From VMDJ01 sp038144195 (GTDB taxonomy: Bacteria; Pseudomonadota; Gammaproteobacteria; Chromatiales; Chromatiaceae): 64,000 nucleotides of DNA. The DNA lies in assembly GCA_038144195.1 (NCBI GenBank), contig JAYQNH010000002.1, positions 124,001 through 188,000 on the forward strand. Reading direction: 5' to 3'. Below, piece after piece: positions 19,601 to 30,711 of this stretch. The notes below the pieces were generated by a model. That model saw only the letters and a program-made list of their open reading frames with translations, made no database searches and had not been told where the DNA came from. Within the stretch, counting starts at the first letter, position 1. Every line of letters begins with the position of its first letter. Both the position numbers and the translations under genes were made by a program.

Positions 19601-20997
19601 AAAGCCTCATCACATAACTCTTTTGCACGAGTTATTGAATTCGACTCACTATAGCAGCGTAACTCAGGCGCATTACCAGATGGCCTAATATGAAGTATAT
19701 CGCCTGTCTCAAACGTAACTCTCAATCCATCAACGAGATTCTTCTCAACAACAGACTTTGCTGATGGGAGTAATAAACTAATCATGCTTTCATCATCTAC
19801 AAGCAGGTGAGTCAACAAGTGCTTACTTTCTTCATGAGAAAAATCTTGGATACGATCACTATGGGTAAATCTAGAGGGAAGCGCATCAAATAACTGTGAA
19901 ATAGGCTTCTGGCTTTCAATTGACATACCCATGATTGCCAACATCGGCAGTATTGCATCGCGAGTAGGTAATACTGAAAGGACTTTGCCATTCTGCTCCA
20001 GATTAGACTGAAGAAGAAATCCACCATTCGCCTCATATCCGCAAACTTTTGCTGATTGATCTTTTGATAGCTCATTCATGGCATCAATAACAAAAGGCGA
20101 TCCAATCTTGGTGCGTGTAACGGCATTAAAGAATCCACTCTTTTCCAATACAGTATTTGAACTAACTGGCGTTACAACATGCGTCATTTGTAAGTAATGA
20201 GACGTTAATACGCCTACAACATCACCACGCAGCCAGACACCGTCTTCACCTGCTATCAATGGACGATCAGCATCACCATCCGTCGAAACTAGCATGTCAA
20301 ACTGATATTCGTTAGACCATGCTGTAGCCGTTTCAATATCTTCTTCTCTTACAGCTTCCGTATCGATTGGAACAAAAACATCTGATCTACCTAAAGAAAT
20401 GGTCGTAGCACCCAAGGATATAAAAGTACGATGTAAAAAATCTCTTGCAACGCTTGAGTGCTCATAGATGGCAATAGTTTTACCTAATAGAAAACTAGCC
20501 CCAAAGAAATCAACATATCTAACGAGATAAAACCCCAGACCATCTTTGTTGGTTTCAGGTAGCTCTTCTAAATTTATTTCTTTAGGTAGCACAACGATGC
20601 TATTACTAATTGATTCTTCATCACTTTTAGAAATCTCACCATCCGCTCGATAAAACTTAATGCCATTACGATCAAAAGGTATGTGGCTACCAGTAACAAC
20701 TAATCCGGGTATTTCTTTCTGAATGCAAAAATGAGCTATTGCGGGAGTTGGGAGAGCGCCAAGATACTCTACTTTTATATCCAAAGCTTTTGCAGCAGCA
20801 ATACACGCCTGCGTAATCATGCGACTGGATGGCCTTAAGTCATGACCTATAGCAATGGATGCTACAGAAGAATGTAAATTTATAAACGCTGATGCATAGG
20901 CATAACAAATCTCGGCAGATAAATCAGTGACTAAACCACGAACACCACTGGTACCAAACTTGACATTAGCCTTTTCAGCCAAATCTTTAACTAACAA
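19573..20997 (-). CDS. manB: Phosphomannomutase
   Basis: Converts mannose-6-phosphate to mannose-1-phosphate. A 474-residue alpha-D-phosphohexomutase: VKFGTSGVRGLVTDLS at the N-terminus, the phosphoserine loop GLVVTGSHIPFDRNGIKFY (a TGSHIP variant of the usual TASHNP), the metal loop DGDADRPLI and the sugar-binding GYEANGGF, then the phosphate-binding end RPSGNAPELR. No frame break. It follows manC by 2 bases and feeds ManC with mannose-1-phosphate. Confidence 0.92.
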   Translation of the reverse strand: MLVKDLAEKANVKFGTSGVRGLVTDLSAEICYAYASAFINLHSSVASIAIGHDLRPSSRMITQACIAAAKALDIKVEYLGALPTPAIAHFCIQKEIPGLVVTGSHIPFDRNGIKFYRADGEISKSDEESISNSIVVLPKEINLEELPETNKDGLGFYLVRYVDFFGASFLLGKTIAIYEHSSVARDFLHRTFISLGATTISLGRSDVFVPIDTEAVREEDIETATAWSNEYQFDMLVSTDGDADRPLIAGEDGVWLRGDVVGVLTSHYLQMTHVVTPVSSNTVLEKSGFFNAVTRTKIGSPFVIDAMNELSKDQSAKVCGYEANGGFLLQSNLEQNGKVLSVLPTRDAILPMLAIMGMSIESQKPISQLFDALPSRFTHSDRIQDFSHEESKHLLTHLLVDDESMISLLLPSAKSVVEKNLVDGLRVTFETGDILHIRPSGNAPELRCYSESNSITRAKELCDEALCRIARLYQ

Positions 20998-20999
20998 GA

Positions 21000-22396
21000 T
21001 TAACGCCCATAGTTATCTTCAAGTCGGACAATGTCATCTTCACCAAGATAAGACCCTGACTGAACCTCAATGATCTCTAGTGGGGTCTTACCAGGATTTT
21101 TTAATCTGTGTGTTTCACCAAGAGGTATGTAAGTGGACTGGTTTTCAGTAAGCAGAATTACCTCATCACCTCGCGTCACCTCAGCCGTACCCTTTACCAC
21201 TATCCAGTGTTCCGCGCGATGGTGATGTTTTTGTAAACTCAAGCTAGCCCCTGGATTAACTTGAATTCGCTTAACTTTAAAACGTGAACACTCATCTAGG
21301 CTGTCATACCACCCCAGGGGCGAGCGACCTTTCTATGAAGAACAGATTCTTCCCTGTCAGAATTTTTGAGATGCTCAACAACATGCTTAACGGACTGACT
21401 ATTTTGTTTATTTGTTACCAGAACAGCATCAGGTGTCTCAACGACAACAACTCCGTTCATACCAATAACAGAGACCAAGCGGCTAGTAGCGTTTACATAG
21501 CTATTTTTTGTTCCTGAGGTAAAAGTATCTCCAGTTAAAGAATTTCCATCTTCATTTTTATCTGAAATATCAGCTACTGAATCCCATGAGCCCAAATCGT
21601 TCCAACCCACATCAAGCTCAACAACTTTGACCGGAATTTCAGAGCCAGGGCACTTTTCGATAACAGCGTAATCAATTGACTCTGCGGGTATTTTTTCGAA
21701 TAACACTCTATCTGGTCGAAAAAAGTTACCATCAATATTTAAAACGGAGTGAGCAGCTTGTGTAGTTGATAAAATATCAGGCCTGAACGTTGATAATGCT
21801 TTCAGCCAAACACTAGCCTTAACAACAAAGATGCCTGCATTCCAAGAATAACCGCCCTGCTCCAAGTATTTGTCAGCAGTTTCCAAATCTGGTTTTTCGA
21901 CAAAACTCTCAACAAAGGCCAATTCATTGGCTGCTGATTTTATGTATCCATAGCCTGTGTGGGGATGAGTTGGCTTAACGCCTAAAACGACAACAGCCCC
22001 TTCGCTCGCCATATCAACAGCAGAATCAATCGCCAACTCAAAACCTTTGGCATCTTGAATAATTTGATCAGCAGGCGTAACCACTAATATTTGCTCTTCT
22101 TCAGACTCCAATGCCGCAAGCGTCATTGCTGGAGCAGTATTTTTACCTACTGGCTCAAGCAATATTTTAGTTTTATTAAAGTTAACTTCTCGCAACTGTT
22201 CCGCAGCGAGAAATCGATGCTCTTCATTTGTAACAACAATAGGTGGAAGTTCATTTTTCAGTCGTGTACAGGCTTGCTGAAATAATGAAGTATTTCCGGA
22301 GAGCGTTAAAAATTGTTTTGGGAATCCCGAACGTGACAAAGGCCATAATCGAGTGCCTGAACCACCCGCCATAATCACTGTTTGAAAAGATTTCAT
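21000..22396 (-). CDS. manC: Mannose-1-phosphate guanylyltransferase / mannose-6-phosphate isomerase (one frame break)
   Basis: Bifunctional type II enzyme producing GDP-mannose. The N-terminal nucleotidyltransferase domain has the signature MAGGSGTRLWPLSRSGFPKQFL at residues 9-30 and FVEKPD. The C-terminal cupin isomerase domain is SLQKHHHRAEHWIVVKGTAEV with the metal-binding His cluster. The frame breaks near 21313: VARPWG should continue WYDSLDECSRFKVKRI. The restored length is about 465 residues. Gene order fcl-manC-manB-gmm in one transcription unit supports the pathway fructose-6-P to GDP-mannose to GDP-fucose. Confidence 0.93.
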
Positions 22397-22402
22397 AGCC
22401 TA

Positions 22403-23364
22403 CTACCTGCGGAAATCTTCTTGGTGTTCAAGAAACCACTGATAGGTAGACCTCAAACCTTCTTCCAATGAAATCTTTGACGACCAACCCATAGAATTTA
22501 AACGCGAAATATCCATTAATTTCTAGGCACACCATCTGGTTTAGTTTCGTCCCAACGAATCTCACCTGAATAACCCACTACATGGGCAACTGTTTCCGTT
22601 AACTCTTTAATTGTGCAATCAACCCCTGTGCCAACATTTATATGGGACAGCATAAGCTTTGTCTCTTGTTGATAGACTGCTTTATCTAAATTCATAACAA
22701 AAATTGAAGCTTCCGCCATTTCGTCTACATGCAAAAATTCACGCATAGGCTTTCCGGTTCCCCATGCTTCCACATAAGGATGATCACTAATCTTAGCTTC
22801 GTGAAATCGCCTTAGAAGTGCTGGGATAACATGTGAATTTTCTGGGTGGAAATTATCATTTTGACCATAAAGATTTGTTGGCATAACGCTACGGTAATTC
22901 CGACCATATTGACGGTTATAACTTTCGCAAAGCTTGATACCTGCAATTTTGGCTACAGCATAAGGCTCGTTAGTACACTCTAAAGCTCCAGTCAATAATG
23001 CCTCCTCGCTCATGGGTTGTTCCGCCAGCTTGGGATAAATACAAGATGAGCCTAAAAACAATAGATCCTGAATGTTTACCTTATGTGCAGAGTGAATAAT
23101 ATTTGCTTCTATCATCAAGTTTTCATAGATGAAGTCAGCCGGATACAGATTATTTGCGTGAATGCCACCCACCTTTGCAGCTGCTAGGTAAACTTGATCA
23201 AGTTGGTGTTCTCTAAAAAAATCTTCAACCTCTTTTTGATTTGTTAAGTTGAGCTCTGAACGTGACTTCACAATAAGCTCAACATCAGAAGATCTTGACA
23301 GCTTTCTGCAAATTGCAGAACCAACCATGCCACGGTGACCTGCCACATAAATACGACGCTTCAT
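22403..23364 (-). CDS. fcl: GDP-L-fucose synthase (one frame break)
   Basis: Epimerase/reductase converting GDP-4-keto-6-deoxymannose to GDP-L-fucose. MKRRIYVAGHRGMVGSAICRKL gives the NADP-binding GxxGxxG motif, LFLGSSCIYPK the catalytic Ser, and YAVAKIAG the Tyr-Lys pair. The frame breaks near 22517, and the last 38 residues (MDISRLNSMGWSSKISLEEGL to HQEDFRR) are in another frame and end at 22403. The restored length is about 320 residues, the family norm. It follows gmd and precedes manC. Confidence 0.93.
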
Positions 23365-23372
23365 TAGGCAAA

Positions 23373-24489
23373 TTACTCTATTGCGATAGATACATCATGG
23401 CCATGAGCTTTTAGAAGCGCATGTCTCTGTGCAATTTTTAGATCTTCACGAACCATTTCAGCACATCTCCTGCACTGAAATTTCAGGCACCCAGCCCAAC
23501 TTTTTCTTAGCCTTCGATGGGTCACCTAACAACGTTTCCACTTCAGCAGGTCTGAAGTATCTAGGGTCAATACGAACAATCACATCACCAATGGTGACAC
23601 CTGGCGCAGCATCACCTTCAATATCAACGACAGTGCCAACTTCATTCAGACCATCACCGGTGAATTCAAGCGTAATACCAAGCTCTTGAGCAGACAAGTC
23701 AATAAATTGACGCACAGAGTATTGAACACCCGTAGCGATAACAAAATCGTCCGGCTGTTCCTGCTGAAGCATTAACCACTGCATACGAACATAATCTTCA
23801 GCGTGACCCCAGTCACGTAACGCATTGATGTTACCCATGTATATACAAGACTCAAGGCCTTGTGCAATATTGGCCAATCCACGTGTTATTTTACGGGTTA
23901 CAAAGGTTTCACCACGGCGAGGAGACTCGTGATTGAACAAAATGCCATTACAAGCATACATGCCATAGGATTCACGATAATTTACTACTATCCAGTAGGC
24001 GTACATCTTTGCAACCGCATAAGGTGACCTTGGATAGAAAGGTGTTGCTTCATTTTGAGGCACCTCTCGCACATCACCAAATAACTCAGATGTTGAAGCC
24101 TGATAAAACTTCACTTTTTCGGTCATACCTAGTAGCCGAATAGCCTCTAACAGTCTCAAAGTTCCATTTGCAACAACATCAGCAGTATATTCTGGCGATT
24201 CAAAAGAAACCGCCACGTGAGATTGAGCAGCTAAATTGTAGATCTCATCAGGCTGCACTTCTTTGATTAGTCTTATTAAATTAGATGAGTCTGTAAGATC
24301 GCCGTAATGAAGAACGAAATTACGATTGTCCAAGTGCGGATCTTGGTAGATGTGATCGATACGTTGTGTGTTAAAAGAAGAAGATCTTCTCTTGACACCA
24401 TGAACCTTATAGCCTTTATTCAATAGGAACTCAGCTAAATAAGAACCATCTTGTCCTGTAACACCTGTTATTAATGCTACTTTAGTCAT
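23373..24489 (-). CDS. gmd: GDP-mannose 4,6-dehydratase (one frame break)
   Basis: First committed step to GDP-fucose and related 6-deoxysugars. The N-terminus ALITGVTGQDGSYLAEFLL and HGVKRRSSSFNTQRIDHIY are diagnostic. The catalytic segments are YQASTSELFGD and PRSPYAVAKMYAYWIVVNYRE. After DPRYFRPAEVETLLGDPSKAKKKLGW the frame breaks near 23462 (one base missing) and the last 28 residues (EMVREDLKIAQRHALLKAHG...) end at 23373. It overlaps the WcaI-type gene by 4 bases and is followed by fcl. Confidence 0.94.
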
Positions 24490-25705
24490 TTTTCCCCTAC
24501 AAGTTTATTTAATTCATTTTCAAATCGATGCATTATTACATCAACTTTTAGATTATTTTCAGAATAAGCTCGACTGGCACGTCCGTACTTGATACGCAAT
24601 GACGCATCATTAGATAGCTTCAAAATTGCTTCAGCAAACAAGTCGGGCTGACCAGGCTCGGTGATTTCGGCTATACCCTCCAAAACACGATAACTTCAGT
24701 TCCTGGTGATGCAGTTGCCACAATTGACCTACCAGAGGACAACATCCCAGTTAATTTAGAAGGCATTACGATATCTGCTGCATCGGCACGTTGTGGTAAT
24801 AAATGAATATCTGCAAGATTTAAAAATTCATTCAATTTGTCAACGGGCTGAAGTGGCAACCAGACCACATTCTCCATATCACTTGACATTGCCTTAAGAT
24901 TATCCAAAGCAGCACCAGATCCCGCCATAACAAAGATAATTTTTTCTTTATTAAGTCTTTTTGCTGCATCAATAATAATTTCTAGTCCCTGCTTTAATCC
25001 AATGTTTCCGGAATAAAGGCAAACAATCGAATCATAATCAAGATTCAATTGATCTCGATAAATGGATAGTTGCAAAGGATAGATAGCAGACGTATCAACC
25101 CAATTCGGAAAAAAAATCTGACGCTCTTGGTCTACATTTTTTCCAGTTAATTTTTTTAGCATGGTCTGAGAAATCGTTGAGATACGATCGAAGCGCCGCA
25201 TTAAAAAGGTTTCAACAAAATAAATAGTCTTAGTTAGCCATGCAGCTTTGACAACCTGAAGTTGGAAAGCAGCGTCCACTTCAAAGTCTTGTATATGAAG
25301 TATGGATTTTGCACCAGATAATTTAGAAACAGAAATGGCACCAAAGCTATTAAACAACGATGGCTCAACACAAAAAACAACATCAGGACGCCAAAAAATA
25401 TGAAACAGAAGCAACGGAAAACTAGAAATAGCAAAGGAAATTAGATGCAATAGACGTTTATAGCCGGATGGCTTTTTAGGTACCCAAATTGGGCATCTAA
25501 AAACAGTAAGATTGTTATAACGTTCCTTAGAATAGAAAAAAGAATAGTAACCAGAATAAATTGACCATTGAGGATAATAAGGTGGTGAACAAATAACACG
25601 GACATCATGACCAGCATTTGAAAGCCACGATGACATTTCACCCGAATATTTACCTACACCAGTAAGTTCAGGGTAGAAATTAGTAGATAGAACAAGTATT
25701 TTCAT
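24486..25705 (-). CDS. wcaI: WcaI-type glycosyltransferase, GT4 family (one frame break)
   Basis: A cytoplasmic GT-B glycosyltransferase that would add a sugar to the lipid-linked repeat unit. MKILVLSTNFYPELTGVGKYSGEM and VRVICSPPYYPQWSIYSGY match the colanic-acid WcaI N-terminus. The donor-binding half contains YSGNIGLKQGLEIIIDAAKRL, FVMAGSGAAL and DIHLLPQRADAADIVMPSKLTGMLSSGRSIVAT. The frame breaks near 24690, and the last 65 residues (PGQPDLFAEAILKLSNDASLR) are in a separate frame. Total about 405 residues. It is the only recognisable sugar-adding glycosyltransferase in the operon besides the initiating transferase, which is few for a heteropolymer. Confidence 0.85.
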
Positions 25706-26966
25706 TTAGATTTCATCTGAGTAGAGATATTTGAATACAGCATAGAAATTTAAAATATTAAGAGTTGCCAAAGATAAAAAAATAGCAATTGCTGAACCAT
25801 TAATACCATACAAATAAGAAAGTAAAAAATTTGAGATAATTGAAATGAAACCAGCAAAAAGATAAGAAATGAGCAATTTATTCTCTTGTTCAGTCATTGA
25901 AAGAAAAAAGAGCTACTGGACCTGTAACAGAATTAACAAATTGGGCCAGTATAAGAGAATTAATAACAAATGTGTTAATAGAATAACTTGACCCAAATAA
26001 AAAAAGGATATCTTCTGAAAAAATAAAAAGAAAAAAAGAGGAGAAGAAACCAAAAATCGAGGATAGAAGAAGAGCCTTAATAAAATATTTTTTTAATAAG
26101 GAATGTTGATTATTTTTAAAGTAAAAAGAAAATTTAGGACCGGAAACAACATTTACACCCAAAATAACAAGACTAACAAGAAGAGAAACTCTCTGAGAAA
26201 CACCTAGCAAAGCTAAATCTGAATTACTTACAAAAAAACCAGCAATAAATATTGGAGCCCATTGAATAAGACTTATAACCAAAGAAACAATCCATAATGC
26301 CTGAATGGAAGAATATAAGGGTTTAAATGTGAAGGAAAAATTATCACATTTAAAAACAGATCTGGGAAGAAAAACAATTCCCAAAACAATAGAAAGAAAT
26401 AAGCTAAATAAAAAAAATAGAACAATATTATAAAGGTTTAAATCAGAAGAAATAAGGATGAAAATAGAAGAAAAAAGATAAAAGGAAATATTAAGAATAA
26501 AAACAGACGCAAAAAATCGCTGACTAGATTGCAAAGAGGTAGAGATAAAAACAATTAAAGATAAAAGACAAATTGAAGGGGAAAATAGCTGTAATAAAGG
26601 AGATAACTCGCTACTTTTATAAACAAAAATAGCAATAGACTCAGAAAATGTGAAAAGTATAAAGGATAACGCAAAACTAGTAATAAAGACTAAAACAAAA
26701 CCAGATAAAAAATATGATTTAAATCCATTAAAATCATTAGATAGGTATGAATAACTAGAAAGACGAAGAAATCGTTGATCAATGCCAAATCTAGAGAAAA
26801 CAGCAAGAAAACTTACAATTGAAAAAAGAAGAAAAAAAATACCAACATCATTTTGAGGTAAAATATTAGTTAAAAATAAAGAAAAGACAAAATAAGAAAG
26901 CGCACCTAAAACTCGTAGAAACGATGTAATGAGAACTTGAAAAGACAGGTGTTGGGGGCGATACAT
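25706..26966 (-). CDS. wzx: Wzx-type oligosaccharide flippase (one frame break)
   Basis: A polytopic MATE/PST-like protein of about 420 residues that would flip the undecaprenyl-linked repeat unit. Twelve or so hydrophobic segments are seen, starting YRPQHLSFQVLITSFLRVLGALSYFVFSLFLTNILPQNDVGIFFLL, with FSRFGIDQRFLRLSSY after the second helix, the usual place of the 'RxGxxxxxxR' loop. The frame breaks near 25895, and the last two helices (LLISYLFAGFISIISNFLLSYLYG) are in a second frame. It begins the strongly AT-rich stretch of the locus. Confidence 0.8.
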
Positions 26967-26978
26967 ATTGAATAAAAT

Positions 26979-28140
26979 TTACTTATTTTTTCTTGATATA
27001 TAAATCAAACCTAATATTAATCCTAAAAATGGGAAGCGTATAAAACTACCCCAGCTTGCAAGTCCAAAAATAATTGACAAAAGAAATGGATAAATGAAAA
27101 GATTAGATTGATTTTTTTTTATAAAAAATAAATATATAAATGAAGAAAAATATTAAACCAAAAAAACCAAACCGTGTAAGCAAGAATGCTATACCGGTTT
27201 GCATTGAAGCAGTTTCTTTAAAACTGTATGAAAGGTTTGTCAAATCATTTTTTTCTGATAAATCAAGAGATTCACCAAGGCCCCCACCAAAGATTAAAGT
27301 AAAATAATCAAGCAACCCAATTTTTATGAATAAGAAAATTTCATAAAGTCTACCTGCAGTAGAAAGGTCAAATACTTTATATAAAATACTTGGGTCACTT
27401 AAAACAACATCAAAACCATACGATATATTCAAATTATCCACAAATAGAAATAATTTTTTGATAAATCCAAGGTCTATATCTCTGACAAAATCATGGTAAA
27501 AGTACATATATAAAGTAATAAATAAAATTATAAGGTAAAAGAATAACGCCTTGCTAAAAGAAAAAGCATAACGATTGTTATTTCTTGATTTTTTATACAT
27601 AGAAAAATACATAAAGAATATGCTAACTAACAAGTTTATTTTCCCAAAAGACCAAAATAAATTAAACGAAATGAAAGATGCCCAATAGTATATTAGGTTT
27701 CTATATTTACTAACAATAAAAAATAGAATTGATATTATAAAAAATCCATACGCCGGTGAAACAAGATCAAAATCAACGCCAAGCAGATAAACTACAAACC
27801 CAATAAATATAGATATTAAAATATTCAACTTAGTAAAAAAAAATAAATTATCCTCTGAATATAAAAATTTAATAGCGATATTAAAAGAAAAAATCTGTAA
27901 TAAAATAATTACAAAGTCAGAAAAAACATTAATCAGACTATTATTTATAATGCCATTTATTGTTGAGAAAATAATTAATGCAAGCAAGAATAAATTTATC
28001 TGGCTCAATTTAATAGAAAGCTTTATTATTTTTGAAAAAGAAAAAAATGAAAATATAAATATCAGTGCATAAAGACTTGCTGTGTACTTATTCAGTAATG
28101 ATAATACTTCAAATCTATGCATCAAATTCAATAAATACAA
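26979..28140 (-). CDS. wzy: Wzy-type polysaccharide polymerase, putative (one frame break)
   Basis: A very hydrophobic protein of about 390 residues with around ten predicted membrane helices and a large non-hydrophobic loop in the second half (DIDLGFIKKLFLF to TASMQTGIAFLLTRFGF). That loop contains the AGRLYE/IFGGGLGES segment seen in Wzy/WaaL polymerases. Wzy proteins share topology rather than sequence, so the call rests on topology and on the flanking wzx, wzz and glycosyltransferase genes. The frame breaks in T8 near 27112, and the last helix (SIIFGLASWGSFIRFPFLGL) ends at 26979. The start is uncertain: TTG at 28140 is the first standard start, but the frame stays open about 45 bases further. 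Confidence 0.7.
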
Positions 28141-28198
28141 TTGAATCGGAACTACAGCCCAGAGTAAAACTGAGAAAATTATAATATATAATTGGGAT

Positions 28199-29051
28199 TT
28201 AAGAATAAATCACCCACTCTCTATCTTCTATAGATATTGAATTATTTTTAAATAGCACCCCGTTTTTCCTTAATTCATCACTATATTTTTTTAAGAAAAT
28301 TTCGATGCTATTCACAATAATTTCATTATTGATATTCTTTACTTTATGTTCACTTCTATCATTTTTATCTTTTTTTGAAAATGCTTCTGGTCCTAAATTA
28401 AATCTTTCAGAAATGTAATTTTTTTCGATTGGTGTTGTTGGGATATTTATTTCTATAAGATTTACTTGGCATTTCCCTCTTGCTTTATTGTAGAAAAAAA
28501 CTTCATTTAATTTTTCGCTAATTATATATAGAAGTGCCATCTCAATTTCATTTGTTACTTTATTCATTAGTGATGGAAATATTGTATATGGTTTGTAAAT
28601 CCAATTCGATGCTCTTATATACCTGGAGCCAAACCAATCCAAATCAGTAAAACTTTTAATTGTAGCTAGAACAGGACGTTTAATAGATATTAAGTTAAAA
28701 CTAGTTGGATAGTTATCTATCAGATATTTTCCAAATGTTTTTATGAACATATGGTTACTTTCTGTATATGACTGTAAATTTTTTTTATTATAGTTTCAGC
28801 AATTTTTTCATTTTTGCTTCTAGAATAACCTTATCTAAATAGGTCTCTTTTCCCTTAAGTATATTTTTTAAAACCCCACCATTACAATATGGCCTCTCCT
28901 CATGAAATGATTGATTTTGATTGCTATTAAAAACACTACTAATATAACCACTGCCCTCTCTTCCCACACTGGCAACAAAATTCATTTCAGTTTCATTGAA
29001 TACTTCTATGATCTTTTTTCGATCTAAATGCTGGCCAGTGTATATTTCCAT
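28199..29051 (-). CDS. Sulfotransferase-like protein (one frame break)
   Basis: About 283 residues. The N-terminal segment NFVASVGREGSGYISSVFNS resembles the P-loop-like 5'-phosphosulfate-binding loop of PAPS sulfotransferases and is followed by HEERPYC. Further on, LISIKRPVLATIKSFTDLDWFG resembles the 3'-phosphate-binding strand and helix. The frame breaks near 28799 in an A run: MKKIAETIIKKNLQSYTESNHM joins the two parts. The next upstream genes are a clearer sulfotransferase, cysC and cysQ, which supports sulfate transfer to the polysaccharide. Similarity is weak and the acceptor is unknown; another P-loop role is possible. Confidence 0.55.
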
Positions 29052-29170
29052 GATTAATAAATGCTGGTACTTTATATTTAATAATCATATTTTTATTTCC
29101 ATTATACCGCCATTTTTCTTTATACTATTATGCAATTCGTAATCTTCCAAAAATCTCGACTGCATATGTT

Positions 29171-29911
29171 CTATCTTTTTTCTTCTTCGGCAGTTGTTTT
29201 AATTGTTTTATTTTTATTGAACAATAAATTATGTAGCATTTTATTTTTCTTTATAATATTTAAGACGTTATTTGGAAGTATCTTTCTTGCTTTTTCCATT
29301 AATTTTTTAAGTACTTTTACCAATATTATCGATCTTGGTGATACTGACTTATTCATTAAGCTTAGTCTTTCAGCTCTTTTATATATACTTAGCATTTCAT
29401 ATAGTTTTTGTATTATTTCCTCGTCATTTATCAGCTTTTCAAAATCTACTATAATTATTGTACTTTTTTTTCTCAAATTTTTTATTATTACTTTTTCTAT
29501 ATTCTTTTTTTATATTTTCCATGCTCTATTATCCAGTTGGGATAGTTTTTTATTGCTTCATCAAAATTATTCACCAATCCCATTTTCTTTAGCCAGAGAT
29601 ACGAGGACCTAACTCTTTCTCTATTATCTCTTATCACATAGACTAATACTGGATCTTTAAAGTAATTGCTTATATTTTTTATCGCATCCTTGTGTATTGC
29701 TAGTGTCTCATCAACCTCAATTATTCTTTTATCGTTTTTAAAAAAATATTTCTCATATTGATTAAGTGAGAATGCCTTATCTCTAAGCATATGGGTATCT
29801 TTTTATTCTTGGGTAATTAAAGCATCCGGTTTCAGAAAATAAAAAATGTAATGATGTTGTGGCAGATTTTGGTGCACCTACTATAAATACGGGGTTAGTT
29901 GTGTTTATCAT
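29171..29911 (-). CDS. PAPS-dependent sulfotransferase (two frame breaks)
   Basis: About 245 residues. The N-terminus MINTTNPVFIVGAPKSATTSLHFLFSE is a textbook 5'-phosphosulfate-binding loop (GAPKSATTSL). The 3'-phosphate-binding motif is VYVIRDNRERVRSSYLWLKKMG, with the Arg and Ser residues expected. Breaks lie near 29800 (A run before THMLRDKAF) and near 29485 (A/T-rich homopolymers). The C-terminus, with MLSIYKRAERLSLMNKSVSP, fits a carbohydrate sulfotransferase. The 176 bases between its start and the cysC stop are AT-rich and hold no gene I can support. Because APS kinase and PAP phosphatase genes lie directly upstream, it probably sulfates the polysaccharide or its lipid-linked precursor. 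Confidence 0.78.
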
Positions 29912-30087
29912 TATCCGCTGTACTTTACTGTAATTACATTCATTTTTTGGTCAGCATCACTCTATTTAAGCAATAATTTAATTATATTATATCTTGTACT
30001 TTTACTATTCTATTTTATTAATTTCTATTCTAATAAGAATTTTACACTGTTATATACGGTGTTGCCTTTTATTGTTTCTTTTTTACT

Positions 30088-30695
30088 TTATAGATTAATC
30101 AACCCTTTATTTTTTAAATAGACCATTATTTGGGTAACACATTGTTTTAGATTGTCAGTTTCTGTTGCAACTGAGATCTCTGGATTGATTGGTGCTTCAT
30201 AGGGCGAATTGATACCAGTGTAATTTTTTATCTCCCAGCTCTTGCTTTTTTGTAGAGGCCCTTCACGTCTCTATCTTCACAAACTTCTAGCGAAGCATTG
30301 CAATACACCTCAATAAACTCACCATGAGGAAAGAGACTTCTCACCATCTCACGATCAGCCTTAAATGGGCTTATAAAAGCCGTCAAGGCAATAACACCAG
30401 CTTCGGTCATTAGCTTTGCGGCTTCACCAATCCGACGTATATTTTCTTTTCTATCTTCTTCTGAAAAGCTCAGATTCGACGACAGACCATGTCGTACGTT
30501 ATCGCCATCAAGCACAAATGTGCGACAGCCACTCTCATGAAGTTTTTTCTCAACCGCATGGGCAAGCGTTGACTTACCTGAACCTGATAGGCCAGTAAAC
30601 CAAAGCACAAAGGACTTATGGCCATTCAATTTTTCACGATCTTGTCGGTTTATCAAAGATTGCTCCCAGACCACATACAAACTTTTTTGATTCAT
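30088..30695 (-). CDS. cysC: Adenylylsulfate kinase (one frame break)
   Basis: Makes PAPS, the universal sulfate donor, from APS and ATP. About 202 residues: Walker A GLSGSGKSTLAHAVEKKL, the APS-binding FVLDGDNVRHGLSSNLSF and EDRKENIRRIGEAAKLM, then FISPFKADREMVRSLFP and CEDRDVKGLYKKARAG. The frame breaks near 30232, and the last 48 residues (KNYTGINSPYEAPINPEI) are in another frame and end at 30088. There is no ATP sulfurylase (cysDN) or PAPS reductase here, so this copy serves the sulfotransferases of the operon rather than sulfate assimilation. Confidence 0.92.
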
Positions 30696-30711
30696 AAACT
30701 TTCTATAAAAA

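Noticed and set aside
29130..29612. 160-residue hydrophobic ORF on the + strand
   Set aside because: It is the T-rich complement of the AT-rich sulfotransferase gene. Phe/Leu/Ile/Ser composition follows from the base composition, while the minus strand carries real motifs.
29920..30120. Open + strand frame encoding a membrane-like stretch ending LYRLINPLFFK
   Set aside because: It has no ATG, GTG or TTG at its beginning, its end overlaps the frame-corrected 3' end of cysC on the other strand, and its hydrophobicity is expected from T-rich DNA.
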